Assembly (NCBI GenBank): GCA_046712825.1
Contig: JBKKCR010000062.1
Location: 1-25,496 of the forward strand
Direction of reading: 5' to 3'
From: DATFGK01 sp046712825
GTDB lineage: Bacteria; Actinomycetota; AC-67
DNA length: 25,496 bases
Under the pieces are notes generated by a model. It was not told where the DNA came from. It was given only the letters and a program-made list of their open reading frames with translations, and searched no databases. The stretch's first letter is position 1. Each line of letters begins with the position of its first letter. A program made the position numbers and the translations under genes. Shown piece by piece: positions 13,469-20,475 of the stretch.

Positions 13469-16390
13469 TCAGGCGGTCCAGCGTCCCATGATCGGCCGCT
13501 CGGATCCGTCCCCGTAGGAGAAGACGATGTCGACCACCCTGTCGGGGTCGCTGGCGAGGTACCAGGTGCCGACGCGGAAGACGCCGGGTGTGTCGATGCC
13601 GTCTCCGTCGAAGTCGCCGGCCACCGGGGTGTCCGAGGCCGAACCGAACGCGAACTGAAGGTCCACCTCGTAGTCGGTACCGGTGGCAAGGTACCAGGTG
13701 TTCTCGCGCACGACGCCCGGCGTGTCCGTCCCGTCGCCGTTCCAGTCGCCGACGATCGGCCGGTCCCCGGTCGTGCCGAAGCTGAACGTCTTCTCGGCGG
13801 TTCCGTCGAAGCCGTTGATGAGCTTCCAGGTGCTCCCGGAGACCAGTCCCGGCGTCTCGTCCCCGTCCCCGTCCCAGTCGCCGACGACCGGCACGTCACC
13901 GCTCGATCCGAACTCGACGACGATGTCGACGACGCGGTCGGGGTCGCTGGCCAGGTACCACGTTCCATCGCGGTAGACGCCCGGCGTCTCGACACCGTCG
14001 CCGTCCCAGTCACCTGCCACAGGCACGTCGCTCGCGACGCCGAACCCGAACTCCGCCTCGGCCGTCGGGTCGAAGCCGGTGTTCACCTTCCAGACGTTGC
14101 CATCGACGAGCGCCGGCGTCACCGGCGCCGGCCCGTTCCAGTCGCCGACGATGGGGATGTCCCCGCTCGAGCCGTGTGCGAACGTCATGTCCGCGGTCGA
14201 ATCGAACGCGTTCGACACGAGCCACAGGTTGCCGCGGAAGGCGCCCGGCGTCTCGTCGCCGTCGCCGTCCCAGTCGCCGACCAGCGGCACGTCGGTGGAC
14301 AACCCGTAGGTGAACGTGATGTCGACGATCCGATCGGGCTTGCTCGCCAAGTACCAGGTGCTGCCGCGCACCACGCCGGGCGTGTCGATGCCGTCGCCGT
14401 CGAAGTCACCGGCGATCGGCCGGTCGGACGCCGAGCCGAACGAGAACACCAGGTCGACGACATTGTCCGGTTTGGTCGCCAGGTACCAGGTGTTCCCGCG
14501 CACGACGCCCGGCGTGTCGATGCCGTCGCCGTCCCAGTCGCCGGTTATCGGACGGTCCGTCGAGGACCCGAAGCCGAACGTCTTCTCGGCAGTGGAGTCG
14601 AAGCCGTTGTTGAGCTTCCAGGTGTTCCCCGAGACCACGCCCGGGGTGTCGTCGCCGTCGCCGTCCCAGTCCCCGGCGAGCTTGCGGTCGCCGGAGCCGC
14701 CGAACGTGAAGCTGCTCCCCGCGCCACCGGTCAGCAGATACCAGGTCGACCCGCGTACCACGCCGGCGATCGCCGGGATCACCGACACCTCGATCGTGAA
14801 CCATGCGCTCATCGAGGTTCCGAGATCGTCGTTCACCAGCTGGAGCTGCTCGGTGTACTTGCCCGGCGCCAGGACGAACGCGTTCAGCTGGACGTTGAAG
14901 CGGCCCACTTCGCCGACGCCGATGTACGTCTTCCCGGGCACGCTCGCGTTCGAGGTAACGGCCGCAGGCCGGGTCGGGGAGATCCAGCCCGGTCCGGCGA
15001 ACAGACTCTCCGCCGGGGTCGCGAGCCGCACCGCGCCGCCGAGTGGCCACGCCGCCGTCCCGGTGTTCTTCATCAAGATCGGAAGGGTGGCGTAGCTCCC
15101 GGCGACAACGGCGATCTTCGCCGGCGTCGCGGCGAGTACGCCCTGGAACGTCGCGATGCGGAACCAGTTGCTCTTCACGCCGCCGCTCGAGGGCCAGGAG
15201 AACGCGGAGCGGAACGCGTCCCCGCTGATGGTCAGGGTCTTCGTCGTCCCGACGAGCTGCATCTCGAGCACGCGGCCGCCCCACTCGCCGTAGCCGTTGC
15301 GCTTGGTGACGTTGGCGCCGACGAGCTGGCCGATCTCGGGCCACTCCGCCTCGATCGCGTTGGCGCTGACCTCCGTCGACCAATCGTGGTGCGGCGAGAT
15401 CGAGTCCCACGGGTCCGGGACCGGGGAGAGATATGAGACGCTGCCGGCGGCGGTGTAACCGCCGGTCGAGGACGAGTACTCGGCGAGGATCGGCTTCCCC
15501 GAGGAGAAGAGCACTTTGCCGGCCGTGAGTCCCACCGCCGAGTTCGACGCGGAGTGCTCGAGCTGGGTCACGGTGCTCGAGCCCACCGATGTGCGGTACG
15601 CGACGCCGAGGTAGACCTGGCACGAGGTGGTCGCACAGATGTCGTAGTTCTGACCGGCCGCGCGCGCGCTGTCGCGCTTGTACGTGGCGTAGGATCGCGC
15701 GGCGACGGCCTGCGACTTGACGGCTTCCGGCGCCCACGTCGCCGGCATCTCTCGCGGCACGGCGCCGTAGAGGTACTCGGTCATCGTCAAGACGTTGATC
15801 GATCGCATCGACGTCGTGCCCGTACGGATGGCGTCCATCGAGCCGCGGTAGTAGCGAACGATCCCGGTGTTCTCGATGTGTTGGATCAACGACGAACCGG
15901 GAACGAAGCGCGCCGGGATCGTGTTCGTCCCTACGACGGTCCACGGCCCCGTGTGCGCCGGCGACTTCTCGATGATGTAGTTCGTGCCGTCGTGTCGCGC
16001 ACGGAAGAACTTGAAGGTGCCGTCGCTTGCGGCGAGCGTGCCGGCGCCGATCCACTTGACCGTGAACGGCGAGTCGCTCGAGACGAGGACCTCTGCGGAG
16101 GTCTCGACCAGCACCCGAATGTCCTCGTCGGCGGGACGATCCCCGATCGTTACGCCGGAGTAATAGGAGAGGACGATCTGCGACCACGTCTTGCCGGCGT
16201 CGGCCTGGCCCTTCGCACCCCACTGCCCCATGCCGCGGCCGTGGCCCCAGCCGTGCCCCTCGGTCACCAACACCGCGTTGGAGGGCAGGGGCGTTCCCGC
16301 CGCGCGCGCAGGAGCGGCGACGACGAGCGACGTCGCGGCGAACACGCCGGCCAGCATCAGGCGACGAAGTGGTGATCGATGAGACGGCAA
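13469..16390 (-). CDS. Secreted SpoIID/LytB-domain protein with ten DWDGDG repeats
   Basis: 973 residues. Signal peptide 1-30 (basic start, hydrophobic core, cleavage after ARA). Residues ~40-405 are a SpoIID/LytB domain: GHGWGHGRGMGQWGAKGQ (45-62) and LTMTEYLYGAVPREMPATWAPEAVKSQAVAARSYATYK, where Glu214 matches the catalytic Glu of SpoIID, a lytic transglycosylase acting on peptidoglycan glycan strands. Residues ~420-540 look like an immunoglobulin-type domain (ILMKNTGTAAWPLGG...FTIEVSVIP). Residues 543-973 are ten repeats of 44 residues, most with a DWDGDG calcium-type loop. The start is TTG 16390, preceded by AAGGGGGG; it gives a proper signal peptide. The gene is last in the GT4-wzm-wzt operon. 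A job in letting polymer through or attaching it to the wall is inferred. Confidence 0.88.
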   Translation of the reverse strand: MPSHRSPLRRLMLAGVFAATSLVVAAPARAAGTPLPSNAVLVTEGHGWGHGRGMGQWGAKGQADAGKTWSQIVLSYYSGVTIGDRPADEDIRVLVETSAEVLVSSDSPFTVKWIGAGTLAASDGTFKFFRARHDGTNYIIEKSPAHTGPWTVVGTNTIPARFVPGSSLIQHIENTGIVRYYRGSMDAIRTGTTSMRSINVLTMTEYLYGAVPREMPATWAPEAVKSQAVAARSYATYKRDSARAAGQNYDICATTSCQVYLGVAYRTSVGSSTVTQLEHSASNSAVGLTAGKVLFSSGKPILAEYSSSTGGYTAAGSVSYLSPVPDPWDSISPHHDWSTEVSANAIEAEWPEIGQLVGANVTKRNGYGEWGGRVLEMQLVGTTKTLTISGDAFRSAFSWPSSGGVKSNWFRIATFQGVLAATPAKIAVVAGSYATLPILMKNTGTAAWPLGGAVRLATPAESLFAGPGWISPTRPAAVTSNASVPGKTYIGVGEVGRFNVQLNAFVLAPGKYTEQLQLVNDDLGTSMSAWFTIEVSVIPAIAGVVRGSTWYLLTGGAGSSFTFGGSGDRKLAGDWDGDGDDTPGVVSGNTWKLNNGFDSTAEKTFGFGSSTDRPITGDWDGDGIDTPGVVRGNTWYLATKPDNVVDLVFSFGSASDRPIAGDFDGDGIDTPGVVRGSTWYLASKPDRIVDITFTYGLSTDVPLVGDWDGDGDETPGAFRGNLWLVSNAFDSTADMTFAHGSSGDIPIVGDWNGPAPVTPALVDGNVWKVNTGFDPTAEAEFGFGVASDVPVAGDWDGDGVETPGVYRDGTWYLASDPDRVVDIVVEFGSSGDVPVVGDWDGDGDETPGLVSGSTWKLINGFDGTAEKTFSFGTTGDRPIVGDWNGDGTDTPGVVRENTWYLATGTDYEVDLQFAFGSASDTPVAGDFDGDGIDTPGVFRVGTWYLASDPDRVVDIVFSYGDGSERPIMGRWTA
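13472..14764 (-). repeat. Ten tandem 132-base (44-residue) coding repeats
   Basis: The 3' part of the SpoIID-domain gene is made of ten units of about 132 bases. The consensus unit reads G-V-x-R-G-x-T-W-Y-L ... F-x-F-G-x-x-x-D-x-P-x-x-G-D-W-D-G-D-G-x-D-T-P. Two subtypes alternate. Type A has WYLASxPDxxVDI (units 3, 4, 7, 9, 10; unit 1 is a divergent form). Type B has WKLxNGFDxTAEKTF (units 2, 6, 8; unit 5 divergent). Unit 5 has lost the acidic loop (DWNGPAPVTP), and the last unit ends at GRWTA. Such repeats usually form beta-propeller-like or FG-GAP-like blades that bind calcium and glycans. Confidence 0.9.
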
Positions 16391-16391
16391 C

Positions 16392-16424
16392 GGACGAAAC
16401 CCCCCTTCTTGGGTTAGTTCGTCC
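16392..16424 (-). promoter_or_regulatory. Hairpin over the ribosome-binding site of the SpoIID-domain gene
   Basis: An inverted repeat of seven bases (GGACGAA at 16392-16398 on the plus strand, TTCGTCC at 16418-16424) lies one base before the TTG start of the SpoIID-domain gene. An inner ACCC/GGGT pairing extends it. The G-rich ribosome-binding site is in the loop and inner arm, so folding would hide it. It is not followed by a T-run, which argues against a simple terminator for the ABC genes upstream. A role in limiting translation of a wall-active enzyme is inference. Confidence 0.45.
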
Positions 16425-16487
16425 TGTGGCGGGGTGGCCTTGAGCCGGAGCCGAAAGGCCTGGTCAGAAGCCTGATGGCGACCTTGC
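16425..16487. other. Short spacer between wzt-type gene and SpoIID-domain gene
   Basis: This short gap continues the 97-base leader of the SpoIID-domain gene. It holds a weak inverted repeat (GGCCTT 16436-16441 with AAGGCC 16455-16460, 13-base loop). No -10 element is convincing, so the SpoIID-domain gene may be read through from the ABC genes. Confidence 0.3.
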
Positions 16488-17309
16488 TCAGTCGCGTCCG
16501 GCGGCCCGTGTCCCCTGCATCGTCTCGCTCACGATGCCGGTGAGCGGGTCCTGCGGCATCACCATCGGCGCTATCCCCTGGCTGTCGAGGTAGGCGTTCA
16601 CGACCTCGAGCGGTTCGCCCAGCTGTCGGATCCTGCCGTTCTGGAGCCACAGGCACTCGTGGCACATCTGAAGGACGGCTTCGAGGTTGTGCTGCACCAT
16701 CACCACGGTGGCGCCGGCGGAGAAGAGCTCCCGCATCTTGTTTGCGCATCGCTGGCGGAAGTTCGCGTCCCCGACGACGAGGACTTCGTCGACCACAAGG
16801 ATCTCGGGATCGACGTGGACGGCGACGCTGAATCCCAAGCGCGCGCGCATGCCCGTCGAATACGTCCGAACCGGTGTGTCGATCCGGTCGCCGAGGCCCG
16901 AGAACTCGATGATCTTGTCTTTGCGTTGCTCGATCTCCTGGCGGCTGAGACCGAGCAGGATGCCGTTGTAGGTGATGTTTTCGAGTCCGGTCAGCTCCGC
17001 GTGGAAGCCGGCGCCGAGCGAGAGCAAGCTCGAGACCTGTCCGCGAAGCTCGACCTCGCCCTCGTCCGGCGCGAGGATCCGCGAGAGCACACGAAGGAGG
17101 GTCGACTTCCCCGACCCGTTCTGGCCGATGATGCCGAACACGCTGGCCGAGGGGATGTCGAGCGTGATGTTACGCAGAGCCCAGAACTCCTCGGGCTTTC
17201 CGCCCCGCTTGAGGAACCGCACCAAGCCGGAGTGAACCGTCGGAGCCTTTTGATGGCGGAGCAAGAATCGGATGCCGAGGTCGCGGACCTGGATCGCGTA
17301 GTCGCTCAA
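16488..17309 (-). CDS. wzt: Polysaccharide ABC exporter ATPase (Wzt/TagH/KpsT type)
   Basis: 273 residues from TTG 17309, which overlaps the permease stop (TTGA) and has GGAAAG upstream. Walker A is GQNGSGKST (62-70), the signature is the degenerate YSTGMRARLGFSVA (150-163) typical of polysaccharide and teichoic acid exporters, Walker B is ILVVDE (170-175), and the switch His is His207 in VMVQHNLE. It powers export of an undecaprenyl-linked polymer through its partner permease. Unlike the Wzt proteins of O8/O9a clusters (about 400 residues or more), it ends soon after the nucleotide-binding domain and has no C-terminal carbohydrate-binding domain. Export is therefore probably not gated by recognition of a chain cap by this subunit. 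The frame is open upstream to 17633, but that part overlaps the permease gene and is a shadow. Confidence 0.93.
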   Translation of the reverse strand: MSDYAIQVRDLGIRFLLRHQKAPTVHSGLVRFLKRGGKPEEFWALRNITLDIPSASVFGIIGQNGSGKSTLLRVLSRILAPDEGEVELRGQVSSLLSLGAGFHAELTGLENITYNGILLGLSRQEIEQRKDKIIEFSGLGDRIDTPVRTYSTGMRARLGFSVAVHVDPEILVVDEVLVVGDANFRQRCANKMRELFSAGATVVMVQHNLEAVLQMCHECLWLQNGRIRQLGEPLEVVNAYLDSQGIAPMVMPQDPLTGIVSETMQGTRAAGRD

Positions 17310-18181
17310 AGCATCTTTCCGAACTGCGCCTCGCGGCGGATGAAATACCATCCGCCGAGCAGTAGTGCGACGATCCCGAAGCCCGCCGAGTACGCGAGGC
17401 TCCACCCCGGCATGACGTTCTTCGTCAGGGTGTCGGATCCGGGAACGGGGAGCACGCCGATCGCGCCGTGATAGGCCTCGAACAAGCCCGTCAGGGGGTT
17501 CAATCGAACGAGGTTGCGGAAGTTCGGATTCTTCACCCTCGTCTCGAGCGCCCACAACGCGGGCGAGAGATATAGCCACAGCCGGAAGAGGTTTCCGATC
17601 AGGCCCGGCAGGTTTCGGTAATTGAGCCCCCATACCGCCAGCGGGTACGCCAGGCCGAGGCTCAGGATGAACTGAGCCGCGATGATCGCCGGAAGGAAGA
17701 CCAGATGCCAGGACGGCGCGATCCCATACACCGCCATGAAGATCGGCACGATCAGAAGGCCGACCGCGAAGTGTGCCAGCGAGGTGACGACCTCAGCGAT
17801 CGGGAGCAACGCCCGCGGGAAGTAGAGGTCCTGGATGAGGTTGGTGTTGCTGCGCACGACGGCCATGGCCCCGGTGAGCGACGAGGTCATCCATTTGAAA
17901 GGAAGGAGCGCCGTCAGGACGTACAGAGGGAAGGCAGGCTCGGCTGCCTTGAGGATGAAGCTGACGAGCACGACGTAGACGAGCGTGAGCGAGAGGGGCT
18001 CGAGGATCCACCACGCGAACCCGACGGCATTCATCTCGTACGTGCTCTTCAGCTCTCTGCTGGCGAGCACCCGGACAAGGCTGCGCCGCTCCCAAGCCTC
18101 CCGGATGTAGCGACGCGGGGAGGCCATCTGTCCTGCGCTTATGCGCGTGACGGCGTCGTGGGGGTTCTGGGCAGTCTTCAT
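17306..18181 (-). CDS. wzm: Polysaccharide ABC exporter permease (Wzm/TagG type)
   Basis: 291 residues, ABC-2 family. After a cytoplasmic N-terminus with the amphipathic REAWERRSLVRVLASRELKSTYEMNAVG, six membrane helices follow (from FAWWILEPLSLTLVYVVLVSFIL on), ending YFIRREAQFGKML. It forms the channel for a lipid-linked polysaccharide together with the ATPase encoded next. ATG 18181 has no ribosome-binding site but overlaps the stop of a 14-codon upstream frame (ATGA). An internal ATG at 18127 (MASPRRYIREAW) with AGGA a few bases upstream is a plausible alternative start. A TATAAT lies about 54 bases upstream, inside the stop of the GT4 gene, so the ABC pair can probably be expressed apart from that gene. 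Confidence 0.93.
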   Translation of the reverse strand: MKTAQNPHDAVTRISAGQMASPRRYIREAWERRSLVRVLASRELKSTYEMNAVGFAWWILEPLSLTLVYVVLVSFILKAAEPAFPLYVLTALLPFKWMTSSLTGAMAVVRSNTNLIQDLYFPRALLPIAEVVTSLAHFAVGLLIVPIFMAVYGIAPSWHLVFLPAIIAAQFILSLGLAYPLAVWGLNYRNLPGLIGNLFRLWLYLSPALWALETRVKNPNFRNLVRLNPLTGLFEAYHGAIGVLPVPGSDTLTKNVMPGWSLAYSAGFGIVALLLGGWYFIRREAQFGKML

Positions 18182-18222
18182 GGGCGGCGCTTGGGGTCGG
18201 TGCGGATCGAGGAGGATGCCAC
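18178..18222 (-). CDS. Putative 14-codon leader ORF overlapping wzm
   Basis: From GTG 18222 a frame encodes MASSSIRTDPKRRP and stops with a TGA that overlaps the ATG of the permease gene. A perfect TATAAT (18240-18235) ends 12 bases before this GTG, the spacing expected if the transcript begins near the start codon. The bases after GTG match those at the start of the GT-C gene at 11760 (GTGGCATCCTCC in both, then CCGCACCGAYCCC), and the peptides share MASS and RTDP. Too short to prove coding; it may instead be part of a shared leader element. Confidence 0.4.
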   Translation of the reverse strand: MASSSIRTDPKRRP

Positions 18223-18240
18223 TTCCGGCGGCAGATTATA
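18193..18240 (-). repeat. Shared leader element, copy 2 (before wzm)
   Basis: Second copy of the element at 11722-11776. It contains TATAAT, the GTG of the 14-codon frame, and the CCGCACCGACCCC block, and lies just before the permease ATG. Confidence 0.5.
18235..18240 (-). promoter_or_regulatory. TATAAT -10 element for wzm-wzt, inside a stop codon
   Basis: On the minus strand the end of the GT4 gene reads CTA-TAA-T, which forms a perfect TATAAT. In this GC-rich window perfect matches are rare. There is no recognisable -35 element 17 bases upstream. Confidence 0.5.
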
Positions 18241-19444
18241 GTCCCGCTCGACCGGCCCGGCGCGACGCCTCGACGCCGGATACGGCCGCGAGAAGCCGTT
18301 CGCGCTCCACGTTCCAGTCGAACCGTCCCGCCGCTTCGCGACCTAGCTCGATCCTGCGCGCAAGCCCCTCGGGGTCTCGATGCGCTTCGAAGATCCGCTC
18401 GCACAGCGTGTCGATGTCCCCGGGCGGGATGAACATCATCTCTTCATCCGAGAACTCGCGGACGACGGCTTCGGTCGCCGAGCAGATCACCGGCAGGCCG
18501 AGGGCACCCCACTCGAGCAGCTTGGTCGAGAAGCTGTAGCGCATCAACGGATCGGCCCGATGTGGCTGAGCGCCCAGCCAGGAGCCGGAGATGATGCCCG
18601 GCATCGCGTCCAGCGGCACCGGTCCGTCGAGCGACACTCGGTCTACGATCCCGTTGGCCCTCGCGATCTCTCGCAACCGAGGCACGAGGTCGCCGTCGCC
18701 CACGATCCGCGCGCGGATGCCCGGGACCGCATCCTTGAGCCTGGCGACCGCTTCGACGATCAGGTCGACGCCGTACCGATCGGCGACCGTACCTGCGTAC
18801 AAGATGGTCCGGTCGGCGGGGTCGCGCGCCGGCAGCTCGGCGCTCCGCGAGAACAGGCGGGGGTCGGGGGCGTTGCGGACGACGGTGATCTTCTCCGGTG
18901 CGACACTGCGCAGGAACAGGTCGCGCATTGCGTCGATGACGGTGAGGACATGCGTCGCGTATCGACAGCTGAGCCGTTCTTCGAGCAGCAGCGCGCGAAC
19001 CGCCCGATGATCGTCGGCGAACCCGTAGCGTGACTGGAAGAACTCCGGCAACGGATCGCGCATGTCGAGGATGATCCGCGCCCCCGCAAGGTGTGGCACC
19101 AGCGTGCTCCGGACGATGATGTTCGGGATCCCGAAGACGTACACGACGTCGTATCGATGCCGGAGATGCATCGCGCCGATCGCGGCGAGGGCCATCGCAC
19201 CGAACGACGTGTACTCGAACGCGTAGCGTCCCTTCGATCCGCGCCGGCGCCTTGCGGGGAGCCGGTGAACCGCGACGCCGGCGACGTGGTCGCGCTTGGG
19301 CTCCCCCTCGTCACGCGCGCACAGGACGTCGACCTCCCAGCCGGCGTCCACGAACGCCTGCGCGTGGCGCCGGGGCCTCGTATCCCGCATGAAATACGAG
19401 TGCGAGACGATCAGGATGCGTTTCGGCAGCTGGTGGTGGGCCAC
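18236..19444 (-). CDS. Glycosyltransferase, GT4 family
   Basis: 402 residues, GT-B fold. The N-terminal domain begins KRILIVSHSYFMRDTRPRRHAQAFVDAGWEVDVLCARDEGEP, then DVVYVFGIPNIIVRS and IILDMRDPLPEFFQSRYG. The C-terminal nucleotide-sugar domain shows TILYAGTVADRYGVDLIVEAVARL, ARIVGDGDLVPRLREIA, VSLDGPVPLDAMPGII, and YSFSTKLLEWGALGLPVICSATEAVVREF with the conserved Glu. It would add a sugar to the lipid-linked chain in the cytoplasm before export by the ABC pair encoded next. Start: GTG 19444, eight bases after a TAGCAT hexamer (19458-19453) and without a ribosome-binding site, so leaderless translation is likely. Its stop codon forms part of the -10 element of the ABC genes. Confidence 0.92.
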   Translation of the reverse strand: MAHHQLPKRILIVSHSYFMRDTRPRRHAQAFVDAGWEVDVLCARDEGEPKRDHVAGVAVHRLPARRRRGSKGRYAFEYTSFGAMALAAIGAMHLRHRYDVVYVFGIPNIIVRSTLVPHLAGARIILDMRDPLPEFFQSRYGFADDHRAVRALLLEERLSCRYATHVLTVIDAMRDLFLRSVAPEKITVVRNAPDPRLFSRSAELPARDPADRTILYAGTVADRYGVDLIVEAVARLKDAVPGIRARIVGDGDLVPRLREIARANGIVDRVSLDGPVPLDAMPGIISGSWLGAQPHRADPLMRYSFSTKLLEWGALGLPVICSATEAVVREFSDEEMMFIPPGDIDTLCERIFEAHRDPEGLARRIELGREAAGRFDWNVERERLLAAVSGVEASRRAGRAGL

Positions 19445-19509
19445 GGGGGCCCATGCTAACCTCTAATTTCGCAGCGCCCCGCAGCCCGAGCCCCGATCTG
19501 GAGAGTGGT
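19445..19509. promoter_or_regulatory. Divergent promoter region, GT4 / SDR dehydratase
   Basis: In 65 bases, the minus strand has TAGCAT at 19458-19453 eight bases from GTG 19444, and the plus strand has TAATTT at 19464-19469 with GGAGAG (19500-19505) as ribosome-binding site for the TTG at 19510. The two -10 candidates lie five bases apart and their polymerase footprints would overlap. No -35 match is clear. Confidence 0.4.
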
Positions 19510-20475
19510 TTGCGCGTCCTCATAACCGGTGTCACCGGCTTCGTCGGCAGTCACCTCGCCGAGTACTGTCTGAGCCTGGGACACGAGGTCGCGGGCACGA
19601 TGCGGTGGCGATCGCAGCAAGAGAACCTCGCCGAGGTGCGCGACCGAGTGACCCTGTTCGAGGCCGACCTTCGCGACGGAACGGCCGCCCGCCACGTGAT
19701 CGCAACGTTCAGTCCCGACCGGATCTTCCACCTCGCCGCCCAGTCCTATGTCGCCGCGTCCTGGTCGGCGCCGGCCGAGACGCTGACGACGAACGTGCAA
19801 TGCCAGGTCCACCTGCTCGAGGCGATCCGAGGCGCCGACCTTCCCGACGCTCGCGTGCAGATCGCCGGATCGTCCGAGGAATACGGTGAGGTGCTCGACT
19901 CCGAGCTTCCGATCCGCGAGACGAACCCGCTCCGGCCGATGTCGCCATACGCCGTTTCCAAAGTCGCGCAGGACCTCATGGGGTTCCAGTACTTCAAGTC
20001 CTACGGCATGCACATAGTCCGCACGCGCGCCTTCAATCACGAAGGCCCGCGCCGCGGAGAGGTGTTCGTCATCTCGAGCTTCGCACAACAGATCGCGCTT
20101 GCGGAAGCCGGGCGAGGGGAGCCGGTGCTGAACGTCGGCAACCTCGATGCCCAACGGGACTTCAGCGACGTGCGCGACGTCGTCAAGGCGTACTGGCTCG
20201 CGCTCGAACGGTGCGCGCCGGGCGATGTCTACAACATCGGCTCTGGTCGCGCGTGGAAGATCGCCGACGTCGCCGACATGCTGATCGGGATGGCGAAGGT
20301 CCCGATCGAGATCCGTCAGGATCCGACGCGGATGCGTCCCTCCGACGTGCTCGTGCTTCAAGCCGACACGACCAAGTTCCGAGAATCCACCGGATGGGAG
20401 CCGAGCATCCCATTCGAGCAGACCTTGTGGGACACGTTGGAGTACTGGCGAGACCGGGTAGGGGAGCGAACATGA
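19510..20475 (+). CDS. GDP-mannose 4,6-dehydratase-like SDR
   Basis: 321 residues, extended short-chain dehydrogenase/reductase. The NAD(P) site is ITGVTGFVGSH (5-15); HLAAQSYVAASW follows; the active site comprises SSEEYG (121-126), Tyr147 and Lys151 in SPYAVSKVAQD; AFNHEGPRRGEVFVISSFAQQI and NLDAQRDFSDVRDVVKAYW are typical of the GDP-mannose branch. It is shorter than classic Gmd (about 350 residues or more), so it could be the dehydratase giving GDP-4-keto-6-deoxymannose or the reductase (Rmd type) that follows. The start is TTG 19510: it begins at MRVLITG and has GGAGAG four bases upstream. ATG 19453 is in frame but would add a 19-residue proline/serine-rich extension. The stop overlaps the next gene (ATGA). 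Confidence 0.85.
   Translation: MRVLITGVTGFVGSHLAEYCLSLGHEVAGTMRWRSQQENLAEVRDRVTLFEADLRDGTAARHVIATFSPDRIFHLAAQSYVAASWSAPAETLTTNVQCQVHLLEAIRGADLPDARVQIAGSSEEYGEVLDSELPIRETNPLRPMSPYAVSKVAQDLMGFQYFKSYGMHIVRTRAFNHEGPRRGEVFVISSFAQQIALAEAGRGEPVLNVGNLDAQRDFSDVRDVVKAYWLALERCAPGDVYNIGSGRAWKIADVADMLIGMAKVPIEIRQDPTRMRPSDVLVLQADTTKFRESTGWEPSIPFEQTLWDTLEYWRDRVGERT

Noticed and set aside
13472..14764. Regular 132-base repeats as a CRISPR or satellite array
   Set aside because: The repeats stay in frame inside a secreted protein, vary like protein repeats and have no unique spacers.
16436..16460. GGCCTT/AAGGCC inverted repeat as a terminator of the ABC genes
   Set aside because: The stem has six pairs with a 13-base loop and no T-run, so it is too weak to call.
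16391..16487. A cyclic di-AMP (ydaO-type) riboswitch before the SpoIID-domain gene
   Set aside because: Such riboswitches do precede wall-enzyme genes in actinobacteria, and a hairpin is present. But the leader is under 100 bases and I cannot match the conserved core, so only the hairpin is reported. A covariance-model search would settle it.
19453..19509. Longer form of the SDR dehydratase from ATG 19453
   Set aside because: It adds a proline/serine-rich stretch before the NAD-binding strand, overlaps the divergent promoter and has no ribosome-binding site, while TTG 19510 has one.
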